Shown piece after piece: positions 8,835-17,140 of a stretch of DNA of 38,974 bases (position 1 is its first letter; every line of letters begins with the position of its first letter). Source of the stretch: a virus. The notes beneath the pieces are model-generated. The model made no database searches, was not told the origin of the DNA, and worked only from the letters and a program-made list of their open reading frames with translations. A program made the translations under genes and the position numbers. The stretch lies in IMG/VR virus record IMGVR_UViG_3300049811_000124, positions 1 through 38,974 of that record, one strand, 5' to 3'.

Positions 8835-11254
8835 TGTCTTCAATCCTGCTGGCAACGATCCGCTTCACTGGCGGATATGACACCGCGCGCGTCGCGACGG
8901 ACTGGTACTACAGCCGCGCGACGGATTCCGTCGGCGTTCTGGAGTGGCAAGGCCGCATCGTGTCCGAGCCGACGTACTCGGTGCAGCTCGGCTGCATCGT
9001 CTGGCAGTCGCGCACGTCGGTCAGTGTCGGCTCGCTTGACGTCGCCGACACGGCCGGCGAACTGGCATGGGATGCAGTCGAGGCGCGTGATGCGATCTGC
9101 GAACTGCGCCTGGCCGAGCGCGGGCAGTCATACGATGAAACGACGCTTGTCGGACGCTGCATCGTCGACAGCGTCGAGCGTGTCGGCATCGTCTGGCGCC
9201 TGACACTGCGCGGGATCGACACGCTGCTCGATCGGCCGCTGCAGGCGACGCTATTCGATGCGGTCGCCACAAGCTCATCCGACACGACGTCGACAAGCGA
9301 AGGCTTCATAGACGACGGCAAGCCTCCGAACTTCAACGCAGCGGGCAATCCGACGCTTGAGGGCGATAAGGTGCCAGTGGTTTACGGCAAGGTGTGGCAG
9401 CATGAACCGCCGCTGATCGACCCGACGCTGCTTGTGCATCAGGTCACTGACTGCGGAATTGTCGAGATCACCGAGGTCTACTCGGGCGGCAGCATTGCAA
9501 ATCCGCCGGACAGCAGCGACGAAGATTGGGACTATGCGATGGCCCGCAGCGGCTTCCGCATGTTCACCGAGCCGTCCGCGCGGGTTACGGTCAACTGCAA
9601 CGGCATCCGCGCACTTGGCTTCCCGCTTACCCTCACGCGTTTCGGTCAAGACGCGTGGACGTCGGGCGGCCCGGCAGGATGGACCGTCACAGAGGGCACT
9701 GGCGCGGCCGTGACGCTGGTCGACGACGTTGGCGCGCGCATGACGACGAGCAACGGTACGTGCTCGCTGGCATTCGACACGGGGACAAGTGGCGACGAGT
9801 GGATTGTGGTCCTTGTCGAGGTCGCCGAAATCGCCGAGGGCTACCTGCGCGTCACCGCAGGCCAGACCTACGACATCAAGCGGCCAGGGCGGCATCCGAT
9901 CATCACGACCGTAGGCGACTCGCCGCTGATCACGCTGGAGGCTGTGCGCGAGGGGACGGCAGACGTCACCGTCGCGTCGGCCGCCGTCTATCCGCTTGAT
10001 CCTGCGGAGGGGACAAAGTCACTCGTCGAAATGATGCGCCACGTGATCGTCGCCAGGGCAGCAATTCCTGACGCGGCGCCTGGCGAAGTCCCGATCATCG
10101 GCGAGGCCGGCGATTTCGACGACCCTGAAGATCTGAGCAAGTTCACAACAGAGACTTCCGTCGGTGACGGCTCTTTTGCCGTTGTGGCCGGCGCTGCAGA
10201 GATCACCGCCGGGAACTTCGCCGACACATCCATTGCGCTGCTGATCTGGGAGTCATACGAGTTACAGCCAGGGGAGCGGTACACATTCAGCGCCGGCATT
10301 GATACGACCAGCTGGAGCGGCGCGCGCTCGCAGTTTGTCGGCGTCGATGTCGTGTTCTTCCCGACAAGCGGCAACCTTGCCGATGCCGTGACGCTGGCGT
10401 CCGTTGGCGCAAACGAGGTTACGACCGTCGCCGGCACATTCGAGCCGCTGGTGCCTGGATTATTTCGCATCGAAGTGTCGGCGGGCGATCAAGAGCAACT
10501 TATCGCTCGCATCGCCAGCCTGGTGCTGACGCGCTATGACTTCCTCGATCGCGGCGAGACTGTCGACCTGACGTCGCTTGTAGACGTCGACGATGGGTCA
10601 GAGTTCGGCGTGGTGGCAACCGGCTCGGAGACTGTCCGCGATACTGTCGCGCGGATCATGGACAGCGTCTGTGGCTGGTTCTACCCGGACCCGTCCGGGC
10701 GCATTCGGTTCGGCCGGCTGCGATTGCCGTCCGGCCCGCCGGTGCTGACGATCGACGCCAGCAACATGTCGTCGCGCCCGAACTGGCAGCCCGATCTCGC
10801 GCCGGGCTTGTCCGACACGTGGGCGGGCGCGCGCAACTGGTCGCCATACAGCGACGGCGAGCTTGCTGGCATCACGTATCCGAACCGGCCGCCATTCCGC
10901 GCCGAGTTTCGCGAAAAACGCCAAAGCGCGTCGGCTGAACGCTATGCGCGCCCGTACACGCATGCACTCGGCGCCGAGCACATCGAGACGTACCTGTACA
11001 ACGGCGCCGATGTCGCCAGCAACGCCGATCGAGTCGGCGCGCTCTACGAAGCCGCGCGCGGCGTCTGGACGGTCGATGTCGCGCTACCGTCCGCATCCGA
11101 CGCCAACCTGATCCGCTGCGATCAGATCGTGAGCCTGTCCGATCCGTCCTTCGGCGTCGACGACGGCAAGCTGGCGTTGATTGTCGGGGTCGCCGGGCGC
11201 TACCGATCCAACCTGCTGACGCTCACGCTTTGGGGTGCAACCGATGCCAGCTAA
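8834..11254 (+). CDS. Large tail tip / hub protein
   Basis: The 806-aa protein overlaps the tape measure stop by one base. Early features are the strand-rich MSSILLATIRFTGGYDT and LEWQGRIVSEPTYSVQLGCIVW. A Ser/Thr-rich linker follows at about residues 145-160, and KVPVVYGKVWQHEPPLI lies near residue 175-195. The middle (about 280-380 and 430-560) looks like repeated carbohydrate-binding-type beta domains (WTVTEGTGAAVTLVDD; FTTETSVGDGSFAVVAG). The C-terminal 200 residues (VCGWFYPDPSGRIRFGRLRLP) resemble phage tail-hub proteins. Place after the tape measure gene makes a baseplate or tail-tip hub most likely. No family was recognised with certainty. Confidence 0.6.
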   Translation: MSSILLATIRFTGGYDTARVATDWYYSRATDSVGVLEWQGRIVSEPTYSVQLGCIVWQSRTSVSVGSLDVADTAGELAWDAVEARDAICELRLAERGQSYDETTLVGRCIVDSVERVGIVWRLTLRGIDTLLDRPLQATLFDAVATSSSDTTSTSEGFIDDGKPPNFNAAGNPTLEGDKVPVVYGKVWQHEPPLIDPTLLVHQVTDCGIVEITEVYSGGSIANPPDSSDEDWDYAMARSGFRMFTEPSARVTVNCNGIRALGFPLTLTRFGQDAWTSGGPAGWTVTEGTGAAVTLVDDVGARMTTSNGTCSLAFDTGTSGDEWIVVLVEVAEIAEGYLRVTAGQTYDIKRPGRHPIITTVGDSPLITLEAVREGTADVTVASAAVYPLDPAEGTKSLVEMMRHVIVARAAIPDAAPGEVPIIGEAGDFDDPEDLSKFTTETSVGDGSFAVVAGAAEITAGNFADTSIALLIWESYELQPGERYTFSAGIDTTSWSGARSQFVGVDVVFFPTSGNLADAVTLASVGANEVTTVAGTFEPLVPGLFRIEVSAGDQEQLIARIASLVLTRYDFLDRGETVDLTSLVDVDDGSEFGVVATGSETVRDTVARIMDSVCGWFYPDPSGRIRFGRLRLPSGPPVLTIDASNMSSRPNWQPDLAPGLSDTWAGARNWSPYSDGELAGITYPNRPPFRAEFREKRQSASAERYARPYTHALGAEHIETYLYNGADVASNADRVGALYEAARGVWTVDVALPSASDANLIRCDQIVSLSDPSFGVDDGKLALIVGVAGRYRSNLLTLTLWGATDAS

Positions 11255-12155
11255 CCCGACGAGCCTGCTGTGCTACCGCAACTGGTGTGCAGAGTATGGC
11301 CGCATCGCTTCCGGCTCGGCGCTGTTCGAGACAGCCGCGCCGCTGTCTAATGCTTTGACGTACCAGGCCGGGCAACTAGCGATCCTTGCCGACACCTCGA
11401 CGACCGAGGCGACGCTCTCGATCGAAGTCGGCGCCGAGGGCACGTCAAGCAACAGCATCGGGCGCCCTGTCGGTATGGTGGCGCTTGTCAACACGAACGT
11501 CATCCTAGACCCGTCTGACGCTGCGGCGATCTCGGTCACGCTCACGGACGAGGATGGCGGCACGGTCACGTGTAACGCGCCTGCGGTCACGCTGCATGGC
11601 AGCGGCGAGGCGATGCAGACGATCGTTTTCGACGTCGGCAACGACGGCACGGGCGGCGGCAACCTGTCCGCTATCGTGCTGGTCACGGTCAACATCGGCG
11701 CGATTTTCGGCAGCCGCGATCCGTGGTCTGGCGCCATCAGTGTCGAACCGTTTCAGGTCGGCACCATCGTCGCCGGGCCTGCATGGCGACCGTCGCGCGG
11801 CATTCGGCTTGCCGGCGCGGCGCAGGGCATCGGCGACAACAGTCCGCGCGTGCGCAGCATCGGCGAAACGCTATGGGCGGCGCCGCAAACACGCATGCGG
11901 ACGATGTCTTTCGAGTTGTCGCTGCCAGAGTCGGAGATCGAAGCCGAGCCGCCGTTGTGCGGCCTGCGCCAGCTTGCCGAGTGGTGCGGCGTGTCGCGCC
12001 CCCTCATCGTCGTCCCGCATCAGATCACAGACCAATACGCGGCGCGGCAGTCGGTCTACGGCTACCTGGAGGACGTGCCGGCCTGGCCCGCGATCGACAA
12101 GAGCGGCGCAGGCATCGAGCACCGCGTGCAACTCACGATCAGGGAATCGAAGTAA
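11244..12155 (+). CDS. Tail tip protein, unknown family
   Basis: The 303-aa product is taken from ATG 11244, 11 nt inside the preceding gene (a GTG at 11235 is also possible). It starts [40 protein letters not shown], then runs through alternating beta strands. It ends with [28 protein letters not shown] and [33 protein letters not shown]. It looks like a beta-sandwich structural protein that joins the hub to the fibre. No enzyme motif is visible, and its function is inferred from position only. Confidence 0.5.
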   Translation: MPANPTSLLCYRNWCAEYGRIASGSALFETAAPLSNALTYQAGQLAILADTSTTEATLSIEVGAEGTSSNSIGRPVGMVALVNTNVILDPSDAAAISVTLTDEDGGTVTCNAPAVTLHGSGEAMQTIVFDVGNDGTGGGNLSAIVLVTVNIGAIFGSRDPWSGAISVEPFQVGTIVAGPAWRPSRGIRLAGAAQGIGDNSPRVRSIGETLWAAPQTRMRTMSFELSLPESEIEAEPPLCGLRQLAEWCGVSRPLIVVPHQITDQYAARQSVYGYLEDVPAWPAIDKSGAGIEHRVQLTIRESK

Positions 12156-14437
12156 TGGCAATCCCATCAGCATGGTTGACCGTTCGGGTTTACGGCACAT
12201 ACATCCAGCGAGACGGCGAGCCGGCAGTTGGGCGCGTCGTGTTCCATTCGCCGCAAGTCGTCGTCGTCGACGGCATCGTGGTGATCCCGCGCAACATCGT
12301 CTGCGAGTTGGACGAAGACGGGTTCTTTGAGTACGACCTGCCGACTACCAACGACGTCGACATCGCCCCTGGCGGGTGGACGTACACCGTGCGCGAGATC
12401 TTCGACGGCGGCGGCGGGCGGGCAGCGTTTGCCATGGCCGCGCCTGTCGGGTCCGACATCAACATCGCAGCGGCGACGCCGGTCACGCCCGTTGACGAAA
12501 AGCAGGCGCTGGAACTCTGGCAGTTGTACGACGTCGACGACAGCGCAGAATCGCCAGACAACGGCGACGTGCTGATCTGGAACAGCAGCGACGGCAAGTG
12601 GATTCCAGGGCCGCAGACTGGGGGCGGCGGCGGCGACGGCAACGACGGATGGTCCCCGATCCTTGCCGTGGTCGCTGACGGCGAGCGGCGCGTCCTGCAA
12701 GTGGACGACTGGACCGGAGGCGAGGGCACGAAGCCTGCTGTCGGCAGCTACATCGGCGCGTCCGGGCTTGTGGCGTCGATCGGCGACGCTGTGGACATTC
12801 GCGGCGCGACCGGTGCGACGGGCGCGACTGGCCCCACTGGCGCCAACGGACCCCAAGGCCCGCAGGGCGAGACCGGGCCGGCAGGCCCAGCCGGTGCAAC
12901 GGGTGCTACAGGCCCGCAGGGGCCGCAAGGCGACACGGGACCGACTGGCGCTACGGGGCCTGAAGGTCCGCAGGGGCCGGCGGGGCCGACCGGCGACACT
13001 GGACCAGCCGGCCCAAACACCGTCAGCACATCCACCAGCACCAACATCACCGGCCTGCTGGAGGGCAACGGCTCGAATGTCGCTGGGCGCGCGATCGGCG
13101 TCGCCAGCGCCACCGACATCCCGACCCGAGGCGACGCGGACACGCGCTATGCGGCGGCGAGTCACACGCAGGCGTGGAGCACCATCACCAGCACGCCCAC
13201 GACGCGCAGCGGCTACGGAATCACCGATGCTGCTGGCAATGGCGCGGTGACGGGATCTGGCCTGACGATGGCTACAGCTCGCCTGCTCGGCCGCACGACC
13301 GCAAGCACTGGTGCGGTCGAAGAAATCAGCGTCGGTGTTGGGTTGTCGCTGTCGGCTGGCACACTGACGGCTACGGGTGGCGGCGGCAGCCCCGGCGGCA
13401 GCAGCGGGCAGGTGCAGTTTAACGACTCATCAAGTTTCGGCGGCGCTCCGCTGTGGGTCGAGGACGCAAACACCATCGCGCAGCGAAACAGCACGACGAC
13501 GCAGGTGGCGTATTGGTACAAGACGTTCACCGACGCCAGCAACTACGAGCGATTGTCGGTCAAGCCGGGCGCCGCGTCGGGCTGGATGCAGCTATGCGCG
13601 GAAACTGCGGGCACCGGCACGGACAACATCGGCCTTGCGCTAACGCCAGCAGGGACTGGGGCGATTTCGGCGCACGTGCCAGACAGCACAGCGACGGGCG
13701 GCAACGCTCGCGGCGCGAATGCTTTGGACCTTCAAACGCTGCGATCAAATGCCAATCAAGTGGCGTCCGGGTTAGGCTCATTCGTCGCTGGCTACAACAA
13801 CCGAGCGAGCAACACTGGCTCTGTAGCCATTGGTGTGCAGTGCGTATCGACTGGCGATGGCGGCGCGGTAGCCATCGGCAACCAAAACACAGCGTCAGCT
13901 ACATCAGCGGTTGCGCTTGGCGTCCTGAACACTGCATCCGGCGCTCAGTCGTGGGTGCCCGGCGGGCAGCGCGCAACGACTCGCGGCCTCGCCGGCACGC
14001 GCGCATACGCTGCTGACCGAAGATCGGCAGACGGGGACGCACAAGTCACCGGCCAACCTGTCAGGGCTACCACGTCGAGCACGTCTGCAACCACGCTAAC
14101 AACCAATGCGGGAGCTGTCGTATCGACTAACGTCATGGTCCTGCCGAACAACTCAAGCGCGGGGTTTCGAGCGCGCGTATGCGCCCGCAACGCGACCAAC
14201 GTCGGCAGCGGCTCGTGGGAAATCTGCGGCACGATCGAGCGCGGCGCGAATGCGGCCAGCACCGCAATCGTCGGCAGCACGACCGTCCGCGCTTTCGGCG
14301 TGTCCGCATCGCTTGGCAGCCCGACCGTAAATGTCGTCGCCGACACCACGCAAGGCGCAGCCGTGATCCAAGTCACCGCCGCCAATTCCGACACGACCTA
14401 CTGGGTTGGCGACGTCGAACTCGTGCAGGTCGCCTAG
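12155..14437 (+). CDS. Tail fibre with collagen-like and YadA-like repeats
   Basis: The 760-aa protein has a mosaic build. Residues 1-110 form a beta-rich anchor ([18 protein letters not shown]) that should attach to the tail. At about 130-216 there is a Gly-rich hinge and a GWSPI...DGERRVLQV...G segment common in phage tail proteins. Residues 217-288 hold 24 uninterrupted collagen-type Gly-X-Y triplets. Near 530-600 come YadA/Hia head-type repeats (SVAIGVQ, AVAIGNQ, AVALGVL with N-TAS). The C-terminal 150 residues form the likely receptor-binding or capping domain. Both repeat types force trimers. No chaperone-type autoproteolysis motif was recognised. Confidence 0.85.
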   Translation: MAIPSAWLTVRVYGTYIQRDGEPAVGRVVFHSPQVVVVDGIVVIPRNIVCELDEDGFFEYDLPTTNDVDIAPGGWTYTVREIFDGGGGRAAFAMAAPVGSDINIAAATPVTPVDEKQALELWQLYDVDDSAESPDNGDVLIWNSSDGKWIPGPQTGGGGGDGNDGWSPILAVVADGERRVLQVDDWTGGEGTKPAVGSYIGASGLVASIGDAVDIRGATGATGATGPTGANGPQGPQGETGPAGPAGATGATGPQGPQGDTGPTGATGPEGPQGPAGPTGDTGPAGPNTVSTSTSTNITGLLEGNGSNVAGRAIGVASATDIPTRGDADTRYAAASHTQAWSTITSTPTTRSGYGITDAAGNGAVTGSGLTMATARLLGRTTASTGAVEEISVGVGLSLSAGTLTATGGGGSPGGSSGQVQFNDSSSFGGAPLWVEDANTIAQRNSTTTQVAYWYKTFTDASNYERLSVKPGAASGWMQLCAETAGTGTDNIGLALTPAGTGAISAHVPDSTATGGNARGANALDLQTLRSNANQVASGLGSFVAGYNNRASNTGSVAIGVQCVSTGDGGAVAIGNQNTASATSAVALGVLNTASGAQSWVPGGQRATTRGLAGTRAYAADRRSADGDAQVTGQPVRATTSSTSATTLTTNAGAVVSTNVMVLPNNSSAGFRARVCARNATNVGSGSWEICGTIERGANAASTAIVGSTTVRAFGVSASLGSPTVNVVADTTQGAAVIQVTAANSDTTYWVGDVELVQVA
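12803..13018 (+). repeat. Collagen-like Gly-X-Y repeat (24 triplets)
   Basis: The coding repeat gives [18 protein letters not shown] and so on without a break for 24 triplets, rich in Pro at X and Thr/Gln/Ala at Y. Such repeats form trimeric triple helices as shafts in phage fibres. Short units of 9 bp make the tract prone to length change by slippage or recombination. Confidence 0.93.
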
Positions 14438-14445
14438 GAGGACAC

Positions 14446-14868
14446 ATGAGCATCACCGCAACCCTGAGCAAAAAGCGTCACCTCGCCGCCGCGTCCGCAG
14501 CGTGGCTCAAGACGATTCCGAGCGATCCCGAGCAGCCGTGGCCCTATGCGACGGTCGAGGACTACGTGCAGGCCGCGCTCGTGCGCGTAGCCGAATCCTG
14601 GGCCGACTCGACCGGCGTGGACAAGCTGCCGATGGCCGACTTCGTGCTGCGATTCGAGCCGGCAGAGATCGCCGCCATCAAGGCAGCGGCATCCGGCGGC
14701 GATCAGATCGCGGCTGGATTCATCGCCCGGCTCGGCACACTGACGCACGTCCGGCTGGGTGGCGACGAATCGGTGGCAGCGTTCGTCTATCTCGTCAACG
14801 TCGGCCTGCTGACGCAGGAGCGGGCGGATGCGATCACGGCATATGACATCCCGCAGCCTCCGGAGTGA
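14446..14868 (+). CDS. Hypothetical protein after tail fibre
   Basis: The 140-aa product starts at ATG 14446 behind a strong aggagg site. It begins MSITATLSKKRHLAAASAAWLKTIPSDPEQPWPYATVEDYVQAALVRVAESWAD. It is helix-rich with no membrane segment. Genes in this place often encode fibre-assembly chaperones or small tail accessory proteins. The family was not recognised. It is followed by a GTGA overlap with the next gene. Confidence 0.7.
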   Translation: MSITATLSKKRHLAAASAAWLKTIPSDPEQPWPYATVEDYVQAALVRVAESWADSTGVDKLPMADFVLRFEPAEIAAIKAAASGGDQIAAGFIARLGTLTHVRLGGDESVAAFVYLVNVGLLTQERADAITAYDIPQPPE

Positions 14869-15263
14869 CCGCACGGATTGCGCACAGCAATCCGCAAGTG
14901 CGTGATCCGTTTGCGGTGTCTGGTGCCGGCGAAGGGCGCCGGCTGGCCGTCGGCAGTCTCTCGCCCGCTACGGTAGCGCCGCACGTCCTGGTCCGTGACG
15001 TCCTCGAGGTGCACGCCTACCTGACGCACATCGCCGGCCTCGTCAAGCGCGGCGAGCGCAGCGCCAAGACGCTCGCCGGCTACGAGGGCAGCAGCGTTAT
15101 GCGTCGGGTTTCAGTGTCGTGTAATTCCATCGGGGTTTCCAGATCAATCGGTTATCGGCGGATTAGGCGACGACGTGTAATCTGTCGTGTAACTCAGTCG
15201 CTTAACGACGCGTTAGGCGTCAGGCGCATCGCTTTGCCGGCCAGTCCTTTGCGGTCAAGGTAA
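14865..15263 (+). pseudogene. Small phage gene, 3' end apparently replaced by attC array
   Basis: The GTG start at 14865 overlaps the previous stop. The first 77 or so residues (MTARIAHSNPQVRDPF...VLVRDVLEVHAYLTHIAGLVKRGERSAKTLAGYEG) have phage-like codon use. From 15096, where a GTTATGC box marks the array edge, the frame runs into Arg/Ser-rich sequence (RRIRRRRVICRVTQSL) that reads through a degenerate attC and into the next cassette. The original C-terminus was probably lost when cassettes inserted here, but a full-length relative would be needed to prove it. Confidence 0.55.
15103..15218 (+). repeat. attC-like site A, right half only (degenerate)
   Basis: The right end has a box pair cgcttaacgacGCGTTAGGC. 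Its L' (CTTAAC) and R' (GTTAGGC at 15212-15218) are spaced as in classical attC sites. No matching left R''/L'' arm is present. In its place are three copies of a GTGTAA-containing motif (15117, 15173, 15185). It may be a decayed attC, or an insertion into one. Confidence 0.5.
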
Positions 15264-15466
15264 TCCAGCACCTCGCGCGTAAGCTGCCTGTCTCCCGCCT
15301 CGCTGCCTTCGCCTTTCCTCGCGAAAATCAGCCGGCGTAGCAGGCGACGCACAAGAAGCGCAAGGTCGTCGCATTGCCTGCGCAACCGGATCACCTCGTC
15401 AATCCCGTTCCGCGCCACATCAATCACTCCCGCATACTCGCCGTGTTTCGCTTCGTCCTCTGCCAT
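15194..15466 (-). CDS. Cassette gene 1: small helical protein
   Basis: The 90-aa protein runs leftward from ATG at 15466 with ribosome site ggagcg 6 nt away. It reads MAEDEAKHGEYAGVIDVARNGIDEVIRLRRQCDDLALLVRRLLRRLIF, then LDYLDRKGLAGKAMRL. It has amphipathic helices, is highly charged and has no membrane segment. Unlike the other leftward cassette genes, its stop is not the TGA at the box. The frame reads on through GTTAGGC and ends 18 nt further, inside site A. Function is unknown. Confidence 0.65.
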   Translation of the reverse strand: MAEDEAKHGEYAGVIDVARNGIDEVIRLRRQCDDLALLVRRLLRRLIFARKGEGSEAGDRQLTREVLDYLDRKGLAGKAMRLTPNASLSD

Positions 15467-15485
15467 GTTTCGCTCCGTAGGTTCC

Positions 15486-15578
15486 GCCCAACAGTGCGGT
15501 CGAGGCGGACCTCTGCACCGCACTTCAAGTTATTCCGATGCCTCACGCCCGCAGAGGCCGCTCACCGCTGCGTTGGGC
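15486..15578 (+). repeat. attC site B (93 nt)
   Basis: R'' is GCCCAAC (15486-15492) and R' is GTTGGGC (15572-15578), exact complements. Inside them a 3-nt mismatch (AGT against TGC) acts as the unpaired spacer. Then GCGGT pairs with ACCGC, followed by an unpaired C and further arms GAGGCGG and CCTCTGC against GCAGAGG and CCGCTC, leaving an extra A in the left arm. Extra C and A on this strand become extrahelical G and T on the complementary strand, the features that integron integrases read. Confidence 0.85.
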
Positions 15579-15579
15579 G

Positions 15580-16197
15580 TCAGCGAATAGGAAAGCCTTC
15601 CTTAATCCTGCGCCGTTCAATCTCTTTAAGTCTTTTGGCTTCGTCTTTGTGGTTCTCATCGCTTTCATCGAAGCGCACCCAACCTTTGCCCGCGCCCATG
15701 TAAATGTAACCGTGTCTTAGAGTGAACACCTTTGCACACGAGAATACGTGACTTTGCGCTCCGGCTTGCACAAATCCATCACTCCCGCCTTCTCGCCGAG
15801 TATTGTTTTCTCGCCTTTCCCACGACTTTCCGCAATAGGGGCATTCGTATCTCCTTTGGGAGATAAAAAGAGTGCGGATTTTAGGGCAGCTAATTGAATG
15901 CGGTTGCGTTAAGAGATCAGATCGTGGCTTTATCCGTGCGGAATATGCTGGCTCCATGGATGCGGTTACGCAAAAATCTAGCGTTTCTCCCGACTGTGTA
16001 TCAAACACGGCAACATCGATTCCAACGCCTTGTTGCGCAAGGGCGCCTGAAAACTCAAACATGTCTAGTTGTCGCGCGGCTTCCTCCGCAACTCGCGGAG
16101 GATGGTTGTCAATTCTAACGATTCCGTCGCTTTCGCTCTGGTATTTTGTGCACCACGCTTTTATCTTTCGCGTCGCGTACTTGTTATTTTCGGCCAT
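15580..16197 (-). CDS. Cassette gene 2: Cys-containing protein of foreign composition
   Basis: The 205-aa protein starts at ATG 16197 with ggagca 7-12 nt before it. It begins MAENNKYATRKIKAWCTKYQSESDG. A CPYC near residue 130-133 with further Cys and His residues suggests a small zinc-binding knuckle. The C-terminal 40 residues are strongly basic and helical (DEAKRLKEIERRRIKEGF). The gene is visibly poorer in GC than the phage backbone, a sign of separate origin. The stop TGA at 15582-15580 abuts the attC B box. No function was recognised. Confidence 0.72.
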   Translation of the reverse strand: MAENNKYATRKIKAWCTKYQSESDGIVRIDNHPPRVAEEAARQLDMFEFSGALAQQGVGIDVAVFDTQSGETLDFCVTASMEPAYSARIKPRSDLLTQPHSISCPKIRTLFISQRRYECPYCGKSWERRENNTRREGGSDGFVQAGAQSHVFSCAKVFTLRHGYIYMGAGKGWVRFDESDENHKDEAKRLKEIERRRIKEGFPIR

Positions 16198-16218
16198 TAT
16201 CCGTGCTCCGTAGGTTAC

Positions 16219-16292
16219 GCCCAACATCCAATTCCACGCGACCGCCAACCCACTCGCCAATCCAAGCGCCTCGCGCGGCGCGTGAATTAGGC
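16219..16292 (+). repeat. attC site C (74 nt, R' box altered)
   Basis: R'' GCCCAAC (16219-16225) matches the complement of its own cassette's start (TTGGGCGT at 15573). The inner arms AATTC-C-ACGCG-A-CCG (16230-16244) and CGG-CGCGT-GAATT (16276-16288) pair perfectly apart from the extra C and A. The right box reads ATTAGGC instead of GTTRRRY, so the crossover GTT is lost. The site may no longer be usable by an integrase. Confidence 0.72.
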
Positions 16293-16293
16293 G

Positions 16294-16539
16294 TCAGCCC
16301 GCGCGGGCCGCTTCGTTCCAGGCTTGCGCCGCAAGCTCCTGCGACTCTGCGCTGCCGATTGGGTGGTAGCTGTTGCGGAATTCAATGCTCCAATCGTCAC
16401 AGCAACCACCATGCACTCGCGCCCATTTCGGCCTGTCGCCTTCCGCGTCTATTACAAGGCGTTGCGGCACGGCGCCGCACGGGCATGGGCGCAGGCTAAC
16501 AGTGCGGTCAACGCGACCGCCATCCGACCCTTCGTTCAT
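16294..16539 (-). CDS. Cassette gene 3: Lar-like restriction alleviation protein
   Basis: The 81-aa protein reads LRPCPCGAVPQRLVID near residues 16-31, then WARVHGGCCDDWSIEFRN, and ends SQELAAQAWNEAARAG. Two Cys pairs around a W.(V) strand and a C-terminal A..AWN is the pattern of the Lar-type restriction alleviation family of short zinc ribbons found in phages and prophages. In the Rac prophage, Lar modulates type I restriction. ATG 16539 and its ribosome site (aaggagc) lie inside the attC D hairpin. The first 15 residues are therefore encoded by the recombination site. The stop TGA touches the attC C box. Confidence 0.68.
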   Translation of the reverse strand: MNEGSDGGRVDRTVSLRPCPCGAVPQRLVIDAEGDRPKWARVHGGCCDDWSIEFRNSYHPIGSAESQELAAQAWNEAARAG

Positions 16540-16584
16540 TCCGGTTGCTCCTTCGTGCGGCGGCGCGTTACCGCTGCGTTATGG
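16494..16584 (+). repeat. attC site D (91 nt)
   Basis: The left arm reads GGCTAAC, AGT, GCGGT-C-AACGCG-A-CCGCC. The right arm reads GGCGG, CGCGTT, ACCGC, TGC, GTTATGG. All L-box bases pair except the extra C and A in the left arm, and AGT/TGC forms the unpaired central spacer. The geometry is the same as the classical aadA attC (extra C nearer the R box, extra A nearer the loop). The loop region holds a ribosome site and start codon for the leftward gene at 16539. Confidence 0.92.
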
Positions 16585-16614
16585 CGCTTAGGGTTTGCGA
16601 ACATCAAATTCCCC

Positions 16615-16643
16615 TTGCACATTGCGCCATCATGGCGTATATT
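16615..16643 (+). promoter_or_regulatory. Sigma70-type promoter inside cassette 4
   Basis: TTGCAC at 16615-16620 and TATATT at 16638-16643 are separated by exactly 17 bp. The -10 box matches the consensus at 5 of 6 positions. It lies about 65 bp before the two rightward genes of this cassette, whose direction is opposite to the surrounding leftward genes, so the cassette brings its own promoter. Confidence 0.65.
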
Positions 16644-16709
16644 GTCCACATCGCAGCAAAACGCTGCGACCCGGCGCCTCCAGGGAACACAGCGGGGCGG
16701 AGCAAGAAA

Positions 16710-16955
16710 ATGACGATCCAGTACGAAGTCGAAAAGTTCGCCCGGGGCTCGCAAGGCCAGTGGTTCGGCTACGGCGCCCGCCGCTTTGGTGGCCTCGCTG
16801 CGGCCCGCGCCTATATGGAGCAGTTCGCCGCCGAGCAAGCCAGCGTCCTCGGCAACGGCATCCGCATCGACCTGCGCACGCGCAAGGGCCGCACGGTCAT
16901 CGCCACGGTGGGCGGACGCATGCACGACGCGACCACGATCCGCGAGGTTTCCTGA
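16710..16955 (+). CDS. Cassette gene 4a: small protein, unknown
   Basis: The 81-aa protein starts at ATG 16710 behind gcggagc. It reads MTIQYEVEKFARGSQGQWFGYGARRFGGLAAARAYMEQFAAEQASVLGNGIRIDLRTRKGRTVIATVGG. It looks like a compact beta-alpha-beta fold with no membrane part. Its stop overlaps the start of the next gene (TGATG), so the two are coupled. It is one of only two genes in the array that read in the same direction as the attC sites. Confidence 0.68.
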   Translation: MTIQYEVEKFARGSQGQWFGYGARRFGGLAAARAYMEQFAAEQASVLGNGIRIDLRTRKGRTVIATVGGRMHDATTIREVS

Positions 16956-17140
16956 TGGCTGGCCGCCCCTCAGCGGCGGCCGAGAAGGCCGCCAAGTGGC
17001 TGGCCGCGGGCCACGGCACGCCAGCTCAGGCTGCGCGCCGGTTCGGCCTGTCGCCCAGGCAGGCCCAGCGCATTGCAGTGGCTGCCGGCCTGGCGCCGCA
17101 GCCCGTGGGCCGGCCGCGCGTCCTGGGGCCAGCGCCATAA
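16955..17140 (+). CDS. Cassette gene 4b: small helix-turn-helix protein
   Basis: The 61-aa protein reads MAGRPSAAAEKAAKWLAAGHGTPAQAARRFGLSPRQAQRIAVAAGLAPQPVGRPRVLGPAP. The segment TPAQAARRFGLSPRQAQRIA (residues about 22-41) is a clear helix-turn-helix of the small-terminase/transposase (HTH_23-like) type. The basic, Pro-rich ends suggest DNA binding. The stop TAA at 17138-17140 lies inside the R'' box of attC E, a placing often seen in integron cassettes. It may be a DNA-binding partner of gene 4a. Confidence 0.7.
   Translation: MAGRPSAAAEKAAKWLAAGHGTPAQAARRFGLSPRQAQRIAVAAGLAPQPVGRPRVLGPAP

Noticed and set aside
7416-8855. Long minus-strand open frame (479 aa) opposite the tape measure gene
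   Set aside because: It is the antisense shadow of a GC-rich gene with strong third-position bias. Its product is Arg/Gln-rich without domain features.
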